A DNA stretch of 40,763 bases, taken from Elysia marginata. Its lineage: Eukaryota > Mollusca > Gastropoda > Plakobranchidae. Where the stretch lies: contig BMAT01004027.1 in NCBI GenBank assembly GCA_019649035.1, positions 325,480 to 366,242 of the forward strand. Direction: 5' to 3'. Below, piece by piece: positions 1 through 13,900 of this stretch (positions within the stretch are counted from its first letter, which is position 1; each line of letters starts with the position of its first letter). The position numbers were made by a program, and so were the translations under genes. The notes beneath the pieces are model-generated. The model had not been told where the DNA came from, searched no databases, and saw only the letters and a program-made list of their open reading frames with translations.

Positions 1-321
1 GAGTTATACTCTTGCGTTTGCATTAAAATAGAGAAATACTGATTAAAACGGGTGATTCTGGTAAGGAGGAACTATATGAAAAGCGGAAGAAAGAGATAGC
101 AACGTGCAATTTTTATTTCTACTTTCCAGAGTAGAATAGAGGGACTAGGTTGGGAAACAGAGATTTCGAGGGAGGCGGGTCACTAAAATGAGTAAAACTG
201 TAGTGGGGGGTAAGAAAGAAAGACAGATAAAAAGAGAGTTTGAGGGGGTGGCAGAGCGAATCACAGAAGGAGAAATAAATTTTGTGATATCAAGTTGGAT
301 AAAGTCGGTGGTATCTGCTAC

Positions 322-495
322 ATTCTTCTTCTTCTTCGCCCCTCAGCTCCCCGGGAAGCACAGGCCGCCAACAAAGGTCCTCCATAGGCCTACCATCCTA
401 TCTTGTGCTATCTCTTTCAGTTCTTTCCATGTCTTCTCTGCAGATGTCATCTCTGCCTCTGTTTCTCTCCTCCACGTCATTCTTGGCCTCCTTCA
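322..495 (-). mobile_element. 5'-truncated non-LTR retrotransposon, 3' end relic
   Basis: On the minus strand, 492 down to 343 reads 49 codons and a stop: RRPRMTWRRETEAEMTSAEK, then TWKELKEIAQDRMVGLWRTF and VGGLCFPGS. The pattern (R/K)RP..TWRR...TW.E...AQDR....LW...VGGLC is the usual C-terminus of LINE endonuclease/reverse transcriptases. A stop upstream at 493-495 and a (GAA)n tail at about 322-336 fit a short 5'-truncated, decayed insertion. Confidence 0.7.
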
Positions 496-2298
496 GCTGG
501 CTTTGTGGCCCTGTGGATTCCACAAGCTATGCCTTGTGAAAGCAGTGCAGTGATATCAGTTGGCAAAACGTGACATACAAATTGTTACCCCTTGGTTTAT
601 AGCAATCAACATTGAGAGTTGTGGAACGAGAAGAATTTCAAAATTATCGAAATTCTCTAAAAGAATTATGGAATTCGTTCCAATTTTTTAAAAGTTTTTA
701 TCAATTTTGGTTTTAGTCTTTGCACTGCCTGCCAGTAAAATTTCTTTTATTTTGTCTATCTGTATTAACTTTGTCTTCATATATATATCTTTCAATACTA
801 AAAAAACAGAGAGTAAGCTATTATACAATATGTATAATGTTTGTGGACTTTATCTGTCTTGAAAAAAGAAGAGGGGTATCAAAGATTAAAATTATGGTTT
901 TTCTTGTTCTTGTCTTTTTTACCCCGGGCATTATATTCGACTATAATTTCACGTTTGATATAGTTCTGCTGCGTTTGCTAGCAAATCACTTGGTGGCATT
1001 GAAGGTCAAATAATGCCAAGGCCTACATTAAACGGATTTTCGCGGCGAATAGTTTTTATGATAGGTCAGACAGTGGTGTAAATATAATGTGTAATACCAT
1101 GAGGGAGATATTATAGCCTAGCACTACGCTCATATACATGGAAAAGAGAAAGCTCTGCTTACGACTCAGCTGGTTCAATAAAAGGACCAACAAAGGCCTC
1201 GAGATACTGGGACTTCTTTAACTTTGAGCTACAGAGAACATTATTGGTGCAAAAAATATCCCAGTGCGAAGCGGTGACAAGATTATAGATGGTTTAAACG
1301 CACAAAGAATCGGTATTTACAACCTGATGAAAAGAAGTTTTTTCCAATAGTTCTTTGAGATATTGTTTATGTAATCAGAGGGAAAGTTGCTCAAAAGCGA
1401 AGCAGTTTTGGACAAAAAAAATGTCTAAGTAAAAAGACAAATCAAGTTATAACCACGGCAATATCAATATTATTAAACATATTTGTTGGGCGCATCGACC
1501 TTATTCACTATTTTAGAGACTATTGACAACAAGGAAAGCAACACTGAAAAAGTTCGAAAAAAGTCTTGTCTTACAAAGTGAGAACTGCTCCATCATATTT
1601 TTGTCATTTTGATAAATGGAGGAGTCTGCATCTGCTCGAAGCTATTGCTCGCAACACTGCAGCTGCCCTGATAGTTACTTTCATCGCCTTGCAGATAGAC
1701 GCTTTTTGCTTCATAAAGTTAGTTGCCATATATGTGCCTTATACAATCTATTCTTTCGCCATTACATGCATGTAACTATTTAAGCGCAGTGTTCTACTCC
1801 AACGGTTATCTTGCTTCCGCTTAAGTTAAAAGGGTGCTGATACCATCTTCTGGTGTTATATTATTCTCGGCGGTTTTTTTTTTTTACGAACGTTGTAGTT
1901 GTTTTTTTTGCTACCATGTGCAATTAACGGAAATCCCCACAAAAGAAGAAAAAAATGTAGCCTTTTGATGAAACAAGTTAAAGACAGTCTTAAATACTTC
2001 GAAACAATTTATTCTAAAAGTATGTTCTGCATTCGGGCTTTTCGGTGATGTCCTGTGATATTGTTTTAAGTGAAAGACAATTTTTCTGATTCTTTTGCTT
2101 TACTCTGTCAGTATGGAGCTTGTTTTATTTATATCGAAAGAAGACGTTGTATGGACAAAGTAAAAGTTAAACATTGTCAATACATTTAAATCAGCAGCTG
2201 CTAACTGGCAGCCAGTGAAAACGAGAGATAAGAGTTTTAAAGTTGAATTTTTACTGCTTATTATTTCATTTTCAGGCCATTGTGCTCAAGCATTCTTT

Positions 2299-2333
2299 AG
2301 ATCCTACTTCAGATTAGGATCTAATGAAGTAGG
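2299..2333. repeat. Nested inverted repeat (two alternative hairpins)
   Basis: CCTACTTCA at 2303-2311 is complementary to TGAAGTAGG at 2325-2333 (9-bp stem, 13-base loop). AGATCC at 2299-2304 pairs alternatively with GGATCT at 2317-2322. The two stems overlap and exclude one another. No function is assigned. Confidence 0.45.
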
Positions 2334-4324
2334 GACGATGTCTTCTATCTAAAACAGTGCATGCTATCTACTTGACAGAAAGCAATGACCAGCTACATAC
2401 AAAAATACACATAACACCTGCTGCTAAAGAGCTTGTGAACTTTCATTGTTTTCAGTGTTGCTCTCTTTGATGCGATAGCCCGAAGCAAGTTTCAGTTCCT
2501 CACCAGCAAGTGTCCGTTACCAGGACACATTTTCGTCAAGTAATGATAATTATAATGGTTGCGAAAATGGTGATGGAGATTATTTTATCGCAAACAAATT
2601 TTAAAGTTCGACCAATAATAAAAAGCAACGATGTTTTTATTTTATAAGGAGGCACCAAGACCCATTTCAACTATTCTCTTTTCATTGGCTTTATACGTAT
2701 TTCATCCACACAATGCTGAAATCATTGCGGAATAACTATTGGTGTGCAGATTTGAAAACAATACATCCCAAACAAAGACCTATATGAATTTTGATGTAGC
2801 TGCTGGCTGAATTTTTTGTATTCTTTATATTTTGTTTTGTTTAATTTTTTTCCTTTTTTAAGTGATGTACTCCGCCCCGCCTCAAACCAACTGCTTCTGA
2901 TAAAAGATGGTACTCCATTCCCAGTCCCAGTCGTAGATAGTCAAGTATTTCTGTTTATCTTTTAAACCCTAAAATTTGTACGCAATTTTGTCATTTTTAG
3001 GAAAGGGTCTTATGTGAGGAATTTTTTTTTTAAATGAACCAGGGGTCAATATAATTGAATCGAATAACTCGGCCAGTTTTAACAGCATCTTCCAGCCGAT
3101 TTGACATAAGATAGACCAAGCCGTGAGGAATCCAGTAGTATCGATAACTGAAAAGTCCCAAATTTGCACATAAGCCCTTACGTGATATGGGCGACGAATT
3201 GCCAGTAATAATTACATCATTCTTTAATTTAAATTAGCTTTTTTGCGATAACGCCCATTTCATATTTTTTTCAGCTAACAACTTTTGAAAGAATTGAAAA
3301 CATCAAAACTTAGCTTATTATTAAAACAGAATTGTTTGTAATACTTAGATGGTGCGGTATGTTATTGGTCGTGTTATGATCTGAAATGAGGACTATTTTA
3401 AGTAGGCCTACTATGTTCATGTATCTTTACCTATTGTGACGAAGGTTGTTTTGTGTGTAAGTTCCAGCTTTAAAATAGGCAAACTTAAAATACAGGAATA
3501 CATGAGAAATCATCTTGTGGAGCCTGAGGCCTGTCAATGGACTTGATCCCGATCCCCGCCAGCTTGTGGAGATAACAGAACTAGCTTGAGGGGCAAATCC
3601 ATGCAGAATTTGTGCAGTGTTTTTTTTTTTTAATGAGCTAGTACTTGGGGCGGGGACAGTGATTTCGGGGTGGTTATTCTATGTCCAATCAACCTTATTC
3701 TCCCCTTTTAATGCTTGGTAAAATAATCTTCTTTCAAAATATTGCACATATGTCTTCCCATAAGTTTTTCAGGTTAATGTACATATACGGTACAAGGCCT
3801 TAGTGATACACGTTTTTTTATTCTCTTTTAAAATATATCAATTTTATGCAGATAAATTAAAATGCTCAAACTGTGTTTTCTACTGCGAGACAAAAATTTA
3901 TAGGAAACATTACTGTACAATAATTTGCTGTATTACTAAAACTGAAGCAATTTCTCTCTGGTAACAGGCTATTAAGTGTATTTATTTTATAAGTTAAATT
4001 ATATTTCACTTTTTATTTTCTACACGATAACTTTGCTTAGCGAACATAGCTTAAAATTAACATTTTATGTCCAAGATGTTCAAATTTCATTTTTTTTTCT
4101 CTTTCGAGTTAATAAATTTTAGTTTTAGACGTTTTATAATTATTATTTGGGGGGGAGGCACTGTCTAGTATCATTCCTGAGCCGCGCGGGGTGAAAAGGA
4201 ACTCGTTTACTACGAAAACCAACCAACGGAGAAACCGCCGTTTGACTATCATTATTCAAGTAGGGTAGGCCTAGTTGGTAAATTTATTCTATTATTATTA
4301 TTACTGTAATGATTTAGTGCGGCA

Positions 4325-4339
4325 ATAGTAATAGTAGTA

Positions 4340-4397
<58 letters not shown>

Positions 4398-4444
4398 GAG
4401 GAGGAGGAGGAGGAGGAGGAGGAGTATGTTTATTGTTGTTACTT

Positions 4445-4489
<45 letters not shown>

Positions 4490-4560
4490 TATTTCTTCTT
4501 CTTCTTCTTCTTATTATTATTATTATTATATTATTATTATTATTATTCGTATTATCATTG
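4325..4560. repeat. Compound triplet microsatellite: (GTA)n, (GGA)n, (ATT)n, (CTT)n, (ATT)n
   Basis: About 235 bases made almost only of triplet repeats: GTA to about 4396, GGA to about 4423, ATT about 4448-4489, CTT about 4492-4512, then ATT to about 4546. It ends about 355 bases before the DEPDC5 start codon. The poly-Leu and poly-Ile frames it creates are artefacts. Confidence 0.95.
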
Positions 4561-4914
4561 CTTTTATAGCGCACTTTGCGAACTTGAGAAAGTGTTTCGG
4601 GCCCGCCCCTTTTTGACTCTTTGTTTCGTGGAGGCGATTATAATCGTTTGTTTTTGCAAGAGCATCAACTTAAAATTTAGAATCTGACATCTGTTCAGTG
4701 TTCAATGAATCTATTTAAATGAGTTGAAACTAGGTATGGATGATATCTAACTCACCGAGGAATCAACAGGCCACTGGAATCTTTGAAATTATAGATCTAG
4801 ATTAGATAGCTTTGAATTGTTGACCCCAAATCTTCATTGTAGACCCCTTTCATCATGATTATAGACAGTGTTGAGATCTGATCATCGAATCCAATCCTCC
4901 GAAGTTTGGGAAAA
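4561..4914 (+). promoter_or_regulatory. Possible promoter / 5' leader of DEPDC5
   Basis: Directly upstream of the first coding exon. It contains a TATA-like TTTATAG near 4563, a GC box-like GCCCGCCCC at 4601-4609 and, unusually for this window, a short GC-richer stretch around 4570-4610. No transcription start is visible; if a non-coding first exon exists the promoter is further upstream. Confidence 0.3.
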
Positions 4915-4960
4915 ATGAAGACCTGCAAGCTCAGTGTCCACAATGACAAGACCTACAAAA
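4915..4960 (+). CDS. DEPDC5: DEPDC5 exon 1 (coding part), start codon
   Basis: Encodes residues 1-15 and one base of codon 16; begins [14 protein letters not shown], matching the short basic first strand of DEPDC5 proteins. An in-frame TGA at 4879-4881 lies 12 codons upstream, so no longer N-terminus is possible in this exon. The start context has A at -3. Donor GTACGT follows 4960. A non-coding 5' exon further upstream cannot be excluded. Intron 1 (4961-5266) holds a TCTAGA-rich stretch and a purine-rich tract at about 5161-5212. Confidence 0.85.
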
Positions 4961-7900
4961 GTACGTGTGTAAATTTACACTAGATCTAGAGAATCTAGAT
5001 ATATAGATCTATGAATATCTATAATGCAGATAGATCTGGACCAAGAATCTAGATTAAATATTTATCTAGAGAGTAATTCATGAAGAGGACGTATAAATCC
5101 AACATTCCAACAACAACAAAAATTTTAATCAATCGAGACAAAAATGTACAAAAAAACAGTGAGGAAGAGACTTAGAGAAGAGAGAGGAGGAGGAAGAAGG
5201 AAAGAAGGGACAGTTATGCCTATAGAGATTGAAATTGATACATGAAACGATTTTTTTTCATTTCAGATCAAGAGATTCTACTATGTGCAAAAGACTTTCC
5301 AGACGTAAAGGCAGGAGACGTTGTAGAGGTGTACCACCTTGATGATGAGTGGAAGTAAGTGACTGGCGTTATCCTGCTTTAGTCAGCTACAAATTCTTAG
5401 TTCAAAATTTTCTAGTCATTCTGAAAATAGCAGGATCTAAAAACTTCATAGGTTTGTTATGGAATTTAAATTTCATGATTTCATGCATGACACGAAGTGA
5501 CTCTTTCCCTCTCACCCACCTGTTGTAATAGTTATTATTGATAATATAATTTTCTTGTATTATAATTGTGACAGTTCTATTTCGCTTTCAGTCGGCTGCT
5601 ATTGCAAGTCAAGAATCTGCCAGAGGACTACCAGCAAAGAGGTGAAAACAATTTGATGTCTTTATATAAAGTAATAAAAAGTATCACCTCTATCAGTGTT
5701 TTTTTAACTCTATATTTTAAAGTGAGTATAATATAAATGGTGCGGAGCTCTTTGCATGGGGAAAAAATATGCATATATAATATATTAATATTGGTAGCGA
5801 TATTTATGCGTGCTTTCACTTTCACATAGATGCAAGCTAAAGGTAAACCATTGTATGATAAAATTGTGTTTTTAATTTTTGGGGGTTGTATGAACATTTT
5901 ATATTGTGAAAAGTCCTCATTTGTTGCTCTGTTATGGGGCAGCAGTATACCTCAACTAACCACCATGACCAATCAAAGTTTTGACCAGCACAAAATTCAG
6001 CTTCCCTGAGATGAAATTTCTCTTTTTCTTTTGGTTTGTATTTTTTAGGATAGCATGGAATTTTTTTTTTTTTGTTAAAAAAATATGTTGGTCAGGCCTC
6101 TATTTTGATATCTCTTTTCTCCTCTTTTGACAAGGAACGTTTTAAGAATTCCTTAACTTTTGTTCTTTTAAAATGGTCTTTGGCAATGACCCCATTTTTT
6201 TCTGTGATTGCATTGTGAAAGTTACAATCACAAGATACAAAAGTCTTTATCAATCCCACTAGGCCTAATTTAAAACAGGAAAAAGCATACATAAATTTTA
6301 CTTCAAAGAAAGAAAAAATAGGTAGTAATCATGGATATTAGAACAAATAAGTAGTGACCTTAATTATTTCCTATTATATTTTGAATAGTAGTTTGGTCTC
6401 CTGGAGACACTTCCATATGCAAATATGGGTTTTTTTAGGATTGGAACAAGTAAACTGTTCTTGTTTTCTTAACTCTCACTAAAATAAAAGTTCTGGTTCA
6501 CAGAAGATTTTAATGATAAGGAAGTGGTCAGTAGTGCCACACTAAACTCCACCATTGATAGTTCAGCCGACTGATGGGTAAATCCCGTTCCCCTTAAATC
6601 CTTTAAGGTTGTTGTACAATAGAGGATGGGTTAAAGATGGTTAAAAAGTCTACATTGAACCAAGACGATTTTAAGCATTTTTTCGATTTGTCCATTTTGG
6701 TATTCAGACAGCTCAGTTTTCTTTATCGCTGAAATAACTGGTGTGGGTTTTGATTGAAAGATTTAAGCCTCTATTATTTATTCTGACTTGTGTTTTGCAA
6801 TTTCCATTTAGGGTCTAAGCAGGGAAACATACAGAAACTTTAAAAATCTCACTATATTTATTTCTCATTGTTTTAGTTATACTAATAATTAGTTATAATT
6901 TATATGTGTACATATATATTCTTTTAAACTTTATATGCCAATATGCAAGGTATTTTTGTTTTGTGTTATAGATACTGTGAGCATTGAACAAACTATTTGC
7001 ACCATGTTCAGCCTGAAGCATTACAAAAAGATAGTGGTCAACAAGGTGGAGCCTAAGGTAATATTTTTTACTGAGCTGGTTTTTTAAGTGTGACCTTTGA
7101 AAGACTTTTTTAATACACCTCATTATTTTTCAGCTTTCTGGGTTTCATTGTAAGCTTGGGTTTTAATACAGATGCAGTTTTTTAGTGAATTTAATTCCTA
7201 AAATTGAAAAGTTTACTCAACCTATTTATTTCAACTACATCAATTATATTATTAATATGAAATTTTCTGTTCATATTTAGGTTTTTTAATCTTCTTTTTT
7301 AAATTATTCCAGAATGTGACATTAGACCTGGTTGAGATATTGTTCAAGGAGCAATACTTTGGCCGCAGTGACATGTGGAGAATGAATACTATTTTGGTAA
7401 GGATTCAAATTCTGATGGCTGCAATCTGTAAAATATGAAAACCCCTACAAGCCCTAAAAGTAAAACGACTCTTTTTCGCATTCAGATTGGATATTTCCCA
7501 ATTTGGATTCCATAAGATTAACCACTTATCTACAATGGGACTAGAAATATCTTTATCAACAGCCTGCAATACAACAGATTTTAGCCTCTAGATCTAGATC
7601 TAAATACAAGCCTCTTTATTTTTGGTAAATTTATGCATAACAAAATATTTTTCTAATCTGTTTTGAACTTCTATTACAAAGTCACAAATTTTGTCAATTC
7701 TTTATGCATAGTTTAAATACTTAGCCCCTTTATTCATTAAATTCTATATATATTAGAAGATAACACAGAACGATGATTTCTCAAATGGCTCTAGTGCTGA
7801 TATTTACTCAATACTAACATACACTGAAATTATAACTTATTATTATTCTATTGGTTAACTTAGGGTTTACAGGCTATGTTGCTGATAAGTTGTTGTTGTT

Positions 7901-10900
7901 TCTTTTTTTTTAGTTTTCTTTTGTATTTCAAGTGGACTGCTTGTATAAATCAAGCACAAGTTAGGAATTTGATGCTTGAAAATGTTCATAACTCCTTAAA
8001 ATTGAATTTTATGCCTTTCAAGGGTGTAAACTAAAAGGTTTGAATTGCCACTTTGATAAATACTGAAGTGGTTCCTGAGTTGTTGGTTTTTTTTTTCAAA
8101 GTTTTTAAAAAATGATCATTATTAAAAAAATGTCTTGCAACCTGTCCAAATGAGTAGAAAGCCACAGTTTTAACATAGCGAGACATTGATTTTTTTATTA
8201 TTATGTTTTTTTCTGAGCTTCCACACACAATGATACATTAAAATTTTATGAAATTATCAAAACTTTTAAAGAGGTCTCAGAACTTCTCTCAGTTCAAGAT
8301 AATTGTTTTTAAAAAGAAGGAAAAAATATTTTAAAAGGCTTTTTATAAGGTTTTTTTTTCTTATTTAATTTCCACATACAACTCATTTCAACGGCAGCAA
8401 GACAAATGCTTTCTTTTAAATTCAAAACAGATTTGTGTGCTTGCATTCAAAGCCATGGTTGCCTTATGTATACTGTGCTTGAAAGCATTTTGGAGAATTT
8501 TTTTTGGTTCCTTGAGCTTATTTAACATTAATCCTTTATGTGTCAATTGTGTCAGAGACGGACATATCTGTATTAGAAATAGCTTATGTTATCTTGAAAA
8601 CGACTTGACCAACACGTCCATGTAGGTTGCTCAAAGGCAAGCGAGCAAAACTCCACCACATACGTCGCTTTGTATTTGTTATATTTTCACTAACAAAATA
8701 GTGTTACTTGTGCTATGTTGCCTCAGTGGAGACAAAGTCATGTAAGGTGGTTAAAGAAAGCAGAACAGTGTATCTCCCTAAACCACATGCATTAAAAAAT
8801 GAACGTTTGAATGAGCTCAAAAGTAAGTTTCCTATTAAACGATGTACAAGTTAACTTGCACGACAAGTTTTCAGCGGAAGTTTTACAACGCAAATTTTTT
8901 AGTTTTTGCCATTTTTTCTCAAAAGTAGTTAAAATGGAGATACTTCCCTTTACCTTTGGACGACATTATTATTCATATCTCTCTACATTCAAAGGGTTTC
9001 GTGGCGAAACACAACAAATGCCATTTTTACATCCAAGTCGTAAATGTTTAATTTAAATAGCTCTTGAAAGTCTTTTTACTCGGTTTGGAAAGGTTTTTTT
9101 TTTTGTTGTTGTTGTTGTAAAATGAACATAATTCAGGATAACTCAATGAAATTGTTACCTTTCATGATGGGTAAGGTTTAGATCAGAAAATGAAAAAGAT
9201 AGACACATTGTGACATTTTTTCTCAATTTTGAAATCTATGTCTCATTTTGCCCTGAAACCCTTCCAAAATATTTTTTTTCAGACAAACACCTGTGTACAT
9301 CTAAAGAAAATTGTAGAGTTTGCAGGAATGCGGTAGGTAGCCCTGTCATGCTTATATCTTGTATTGTTGCAATTACCCTCATTTTTTCATTAGTTTTGTA
9401 TTCATCATACAAATGTGAAAGAAACAGGAATACAAGCTATATTATTTATAATAAAAGGCTACTAAAGAGTAAATATTACTAAGTTTTTGGATTTGAAGCT
9501 GTGTAGTATTACTCTTGAGCTAATTCAATGCCATTGAGAATGACAGGCTTTCTTACACATACTTCTGCATAAAGTTTATAGCACTTGTGTTAGCCACAAA
9601 ATATGCTGGACTTTTCATGTGCAGAATGGGCGTTGTCTATTTTGTATATTTATAGAATTTTTGTATAATTTTGGAGCCAGGGCCTTCTACATTTTTTGCA
9701 CTGGCTGCAAGTATCTTTGTAAAAACATCACTGGGCTAGCAAAATGGCATGTCTCCTTTTTATAAAGTTTTGAAATAACTGACCCTTGGACCTAAATGGT
9801 GTAACAAATTTACTAAGTTTTATGGCGACACAGTTACGCTGAGTAACGAAGCCAAATTTCCCAAAAGGGATTAATAAAATGAATGAAAATAAAAATAAAA
9901 AAATAAATTTCTATTTTTCATCTTTGAGAAAATAAAGCTTAGTGCATTTTAAACATCTTACCATAAGATGTTTTTACAAACATATGTGGCATCATGGTCT
10001 AGTGGTAGATGCTCGAGTTTCAGACAGGGAGGTCTGCGGTCCTGGTCCTGCTTGCTGCGGGTCGATGTATGGTCCTTGAGAAAGGCTATTTTCACACACT
10101 TCTTGGCCTCACTCATGCATTAAAGAAGTACCCAAGTATAGTCAGTGAAAGATCTTGTCAACATTTTTAGAGTGATGCCCTTTATTTGCTGCTCCTCTGC
10201 GAGTTCAGCAGATAATTTGGTTGGTAATTGCCTGACGGGGAACCTGTGTGAGGCATTCCCAAAAGCTGGTCCATGAAACATGAACAGTGAGTGAAAAAAA
10301 TCGACCAATGCATTTAAATTGTACCTAAGGTATAGAGAAATTCCCTATCATTACTAATATGAAAGAAAAAACATTTTAAAAATTACCCCTGGAAAGGTAT
10401 AACTGCTATTATTACAGCCCCATGTATATTTAGGACGTGACGATCCACTCCCATATAAGTTTATGATTCTAAAAACATGCATGCTTTATAGGATATTTGT
10501 GGTTGGAGGTTTTAGGGAACCCATTATTTAAAAACTGCAACAGTTTTAATGAGTTTTACTTGGTTTTGTTTATTGTAAAGGCAAAATTGTGTGGTGACTT
10601 GTCATGTCTATGATAGCCCAATACTGAAAAGTTTAAAAATGTTCATTATTTTCATAATATGTTTAATATTCTATTAAAATGTAAAAAAAATTAGCTTAAG
10701 TTGACACTATAACCTTGCAAGTATAAGAATTTTCAATTAGTTTCATTTTATACAATGGAACAATATGTCCCTCTTTGGACATAGCATTCACTTCAAAGGT
10801 GTAATTACTAGATCATTGCATTATTACTAACAACACAAGCTTTTTGCTGATTTGTTTGTGATACTTTCGGGTTTTAGAAGGTTTAAAAAGACACCTTTCC

Positions 10901-13900
10901 CTTGTTGTATCATATTGAGGACATAAGATTCACTACAAAATTTAAACTAAAGAAAAAATACACCAATATTATTCATTGCTTTTGTCATTAAATTTTATGC
11001 AGTCTCGGGTCAATTTTCACTTTGGAAGAAAAAAAGTAATAATTTGCTGTCTAGACATAATAAAAATCATATATATTAACATAAAAAACAATTTTTTGAG
11101 AGAAAGACAGAATGTCATGTTTCCTAAGTTTTCTTTAAAAAATCTAGATCTAGAGTTGTAACTCATCATGCACAGCATTAGCCTTGGTCGCCCTCTCTTA
11201 TTAACATTTTTTATTCAATTTTACACGCAACTACTATTTAAAATCTCATCTTATTTATTTGGACATAATGCTCACTCCATCAAGTTCTCTGTAGATCTAT
11301 TTCTGAAAGCCTCAATCTAGATCTAGAAATACACCTTTTCCAATTTCATGTAGGATTTCACTATGCCCTAATAATAGCTTTTTGTGATTAATTTACTTCA
11401 TTTTATATTAATATATTTAATAAAATGAACTAATTTACTCTGGACATAACATTCACTACAAAAAAAATTGTTGTGATGTTCCTTTATTCTCATTGAAATG
11501 ATTTTAGGCAAACTCAGGTTGAAGATTAATCTAGTTTAAGAATCTCTAGGATGGGTGGAAGTTTTTATGAAAAAAAAATACCATGTGGCTTCAACGGTGT
11601 TAAGACATAATTCAACTCTAAACATTCAGTCCGATAGATCTCATCGCTTGCTCTGAAAACTCGCTGCAATTAGGCATAAGGGGTCAATATTTTCAAATAT
11701 AAAACCAAATTGTGTACTGAATCAAGCTATAAAATGGTTTATGATGGTACCATGGATTAAAATATTTCTAAATTTTGAGGACATAACACTTCACAACAAT
11801 CAGTGCTTGAATCAAAAGCCACCGATTTTCTTTTTGAGAGTTACTCTTCTGAAACTGATGAATGTCCTGTTTCGTTCTAGAAAGTTTCTTTTTTAAAAAA
11901 TTGCCGTTGATGATTAAATTAACAATAAAAACTAACTTTTTCGTGTATGTTTGTAGATCTAGCATTTTCACAACAAGCGTTATGTCCGCTTATGTACCTC
12001 TAGATCTAAGCAAATCTAGACAGTGCAATTTTATGAATTAATATTTAGACCTACATTTTTTTACTACAGGTCTATCAGACCTCCTGCCGTTAAAGTTCAT
12101 CGCTAAAACTTTAAGGTTGAATTGGAAAGATAGTCAGTTTGAAGATAAAGTGGGTCACTAAAAGTGTCCACTTTTTATAGCCTAGAAAACACATCTTTTT
12201 TATACAAAACCAAGAACTACACAAAAGCGTGTAACACGACACAGCTCAAACTATCTATAACATCTCTTCAATCATTTTTCAACATGAAACAAGCTCTGGA
12301 AAAATACTTAACCTAGACTTATTTTTATTGGATTGAAGACGGCATGGCATGAACTTGACAAACTTTTGGGACAGCCTCAAGTAGAGCCCTTAGGGCATTT
12401 TAGTGGATTAGGCACTATATAAAAAAACGCTCTTTACTTTTTTTTCTCTTTTTTTTTGCGTGTCAAAATGGTACATCTCTCAGATTTGCCATTTTGCTAA
12501 CGCAATGACAAAATGTTTTGTGTTCATTCATACATCAACGTTTAACTCTATATCTGTAGTGCAACTGTTCAGGAGCTGTGGTCTCAGGGGGAGAATGTGA
12601 CAAGTGGACTCATTACTGAAGATACTCGAGTGAGTGTGCAATCATGTAAATAAAATCTGACTATATAATATCCTTTGAATGTTGATTGAAATTGAGCATT
12701 ATTTTGTTTCAAAATTTTGTCTTATTCATTTGGGGAAAAAAATGAAAATTAAAAGCTTTTAAAAAAGCAAGTAATTTGTTTATGACTAGTGTTCTTATTT
12801 CACAGAGTATGGAAAGCTTCTGTTGTGGCATCAGACCCACTGAGTGTAATATTTTACTTATTAGAACTCCTGCTGATTCCTTAATTAATTAGATATAATT
12901 GAAAACACTTACTGGATGTTGAATTGTTTGTTTTGTTTATTTTCTTTGAATTACTTCTTTCAGGTTGGGCGCAAAAGCAGACATATTTCAATATTTTCAT
13001 TGCAGATTGATTGTATGAAAATAAATTACTTTTTAAAAATTTGAATAAAATCAGAATTTTTAGATTTTTATAGCATTGCTGGCCGATTTATTTGTGTAAT
13101 ATAATATCCTGACTATCATGTCCAACGCAAACACAAAGGTTACTGTTTTAAAAAATTTTGAACTTTAAAACTTTCTATGTCCAGGTGGTGTTTCGTTCTC
13201 CAACTGCTGTTGTTCAGATTTTCATTCAAATCAGTACTGAGATGTGGGACTTTGACTTGCATGGTGATCTCTATTTTGAGAAAGCTGTTAATGGATTTCT
13301 TACAGATCTGTTTGCTAGATGGAAGGTAGTAAATTTTTTAGTACTATAAATCTAACTGTTATATTTCTATTCTGAGAGCATTTTAGCCATCACTTAGGTC
13401 ACTTCTTTTTAGATGCATATGCAGTGTGCAAGCAGTACATTCCTTAGAAAAAGATGAAACTTTGCTTACACTTGCCTGTATATTTTTTAGCAGAGCCACA
13501 AAATCTCATACACCTTTAAGCAGTTTTATTATTTTGTAACAAATGAACTTCATAATGTTCTATTTTTTATTTAAAGTTAAGAGGTTCAAAGTCCTGTCTG
13601 TAATCTAGCCTTCAGAGGTAACATATACTTATGAAAAATCTATTGGATAAACAGAAAATAACAGAAGCATGAATTTAGTACCAAGTCTCGCTGGCTCCAA
13701 CTCTTTTTTCAGTGCTAAATGTGGTTGGCTTTTTGGCTCATTTATTTTTGTTTGTGTGTGTGAAAGGAAAACAGAAGGTACTTATGATTTTACTTGCTGT
13801 GTATTTTACAGGATCAAAAATGTCTGCATGATGTTACAATAGTCATGTTTTCCAGGACATATTATGATGCTAAGAGTTTTGGTGAGTGATGGACATATGC

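Larger units (their letters stand above)
1..4324. other. Upstream intergenic sequence, no gene recognised
   Basis: AT-rich DNA with scattered homopolymer runs. The longest open frame (188-553, +) overlaps a LINE relic on the other strand and has no recognisable domain. Apart from the relic at 322-495 and a nested hairpin at 2299-2333, I see no coding exon, RNA gene or repeat that I can name. It may include the DEPDC5 promoter or a non-coding first exon. Confidence 0.5.

Noticed and set aside
188..553. 121-codon plus-strand open frame in the upstream region
   Set aside because: It runs antisense across the LINE C-terminal relic at 343-492, has no domain and is explained by that relic.
4314..4687. 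Poly-Leu/Ile/Tyr open frames on both strands
   Set aside because: They are translations of the compound triplet microsatellite.
9995..10048. Functional tRNA gene
   Set aside because: The A and B box-like words lack a tRNA cloverleaf and are followed by a SINE body. The same holds for the heads at 19826, 23517 and 36250.
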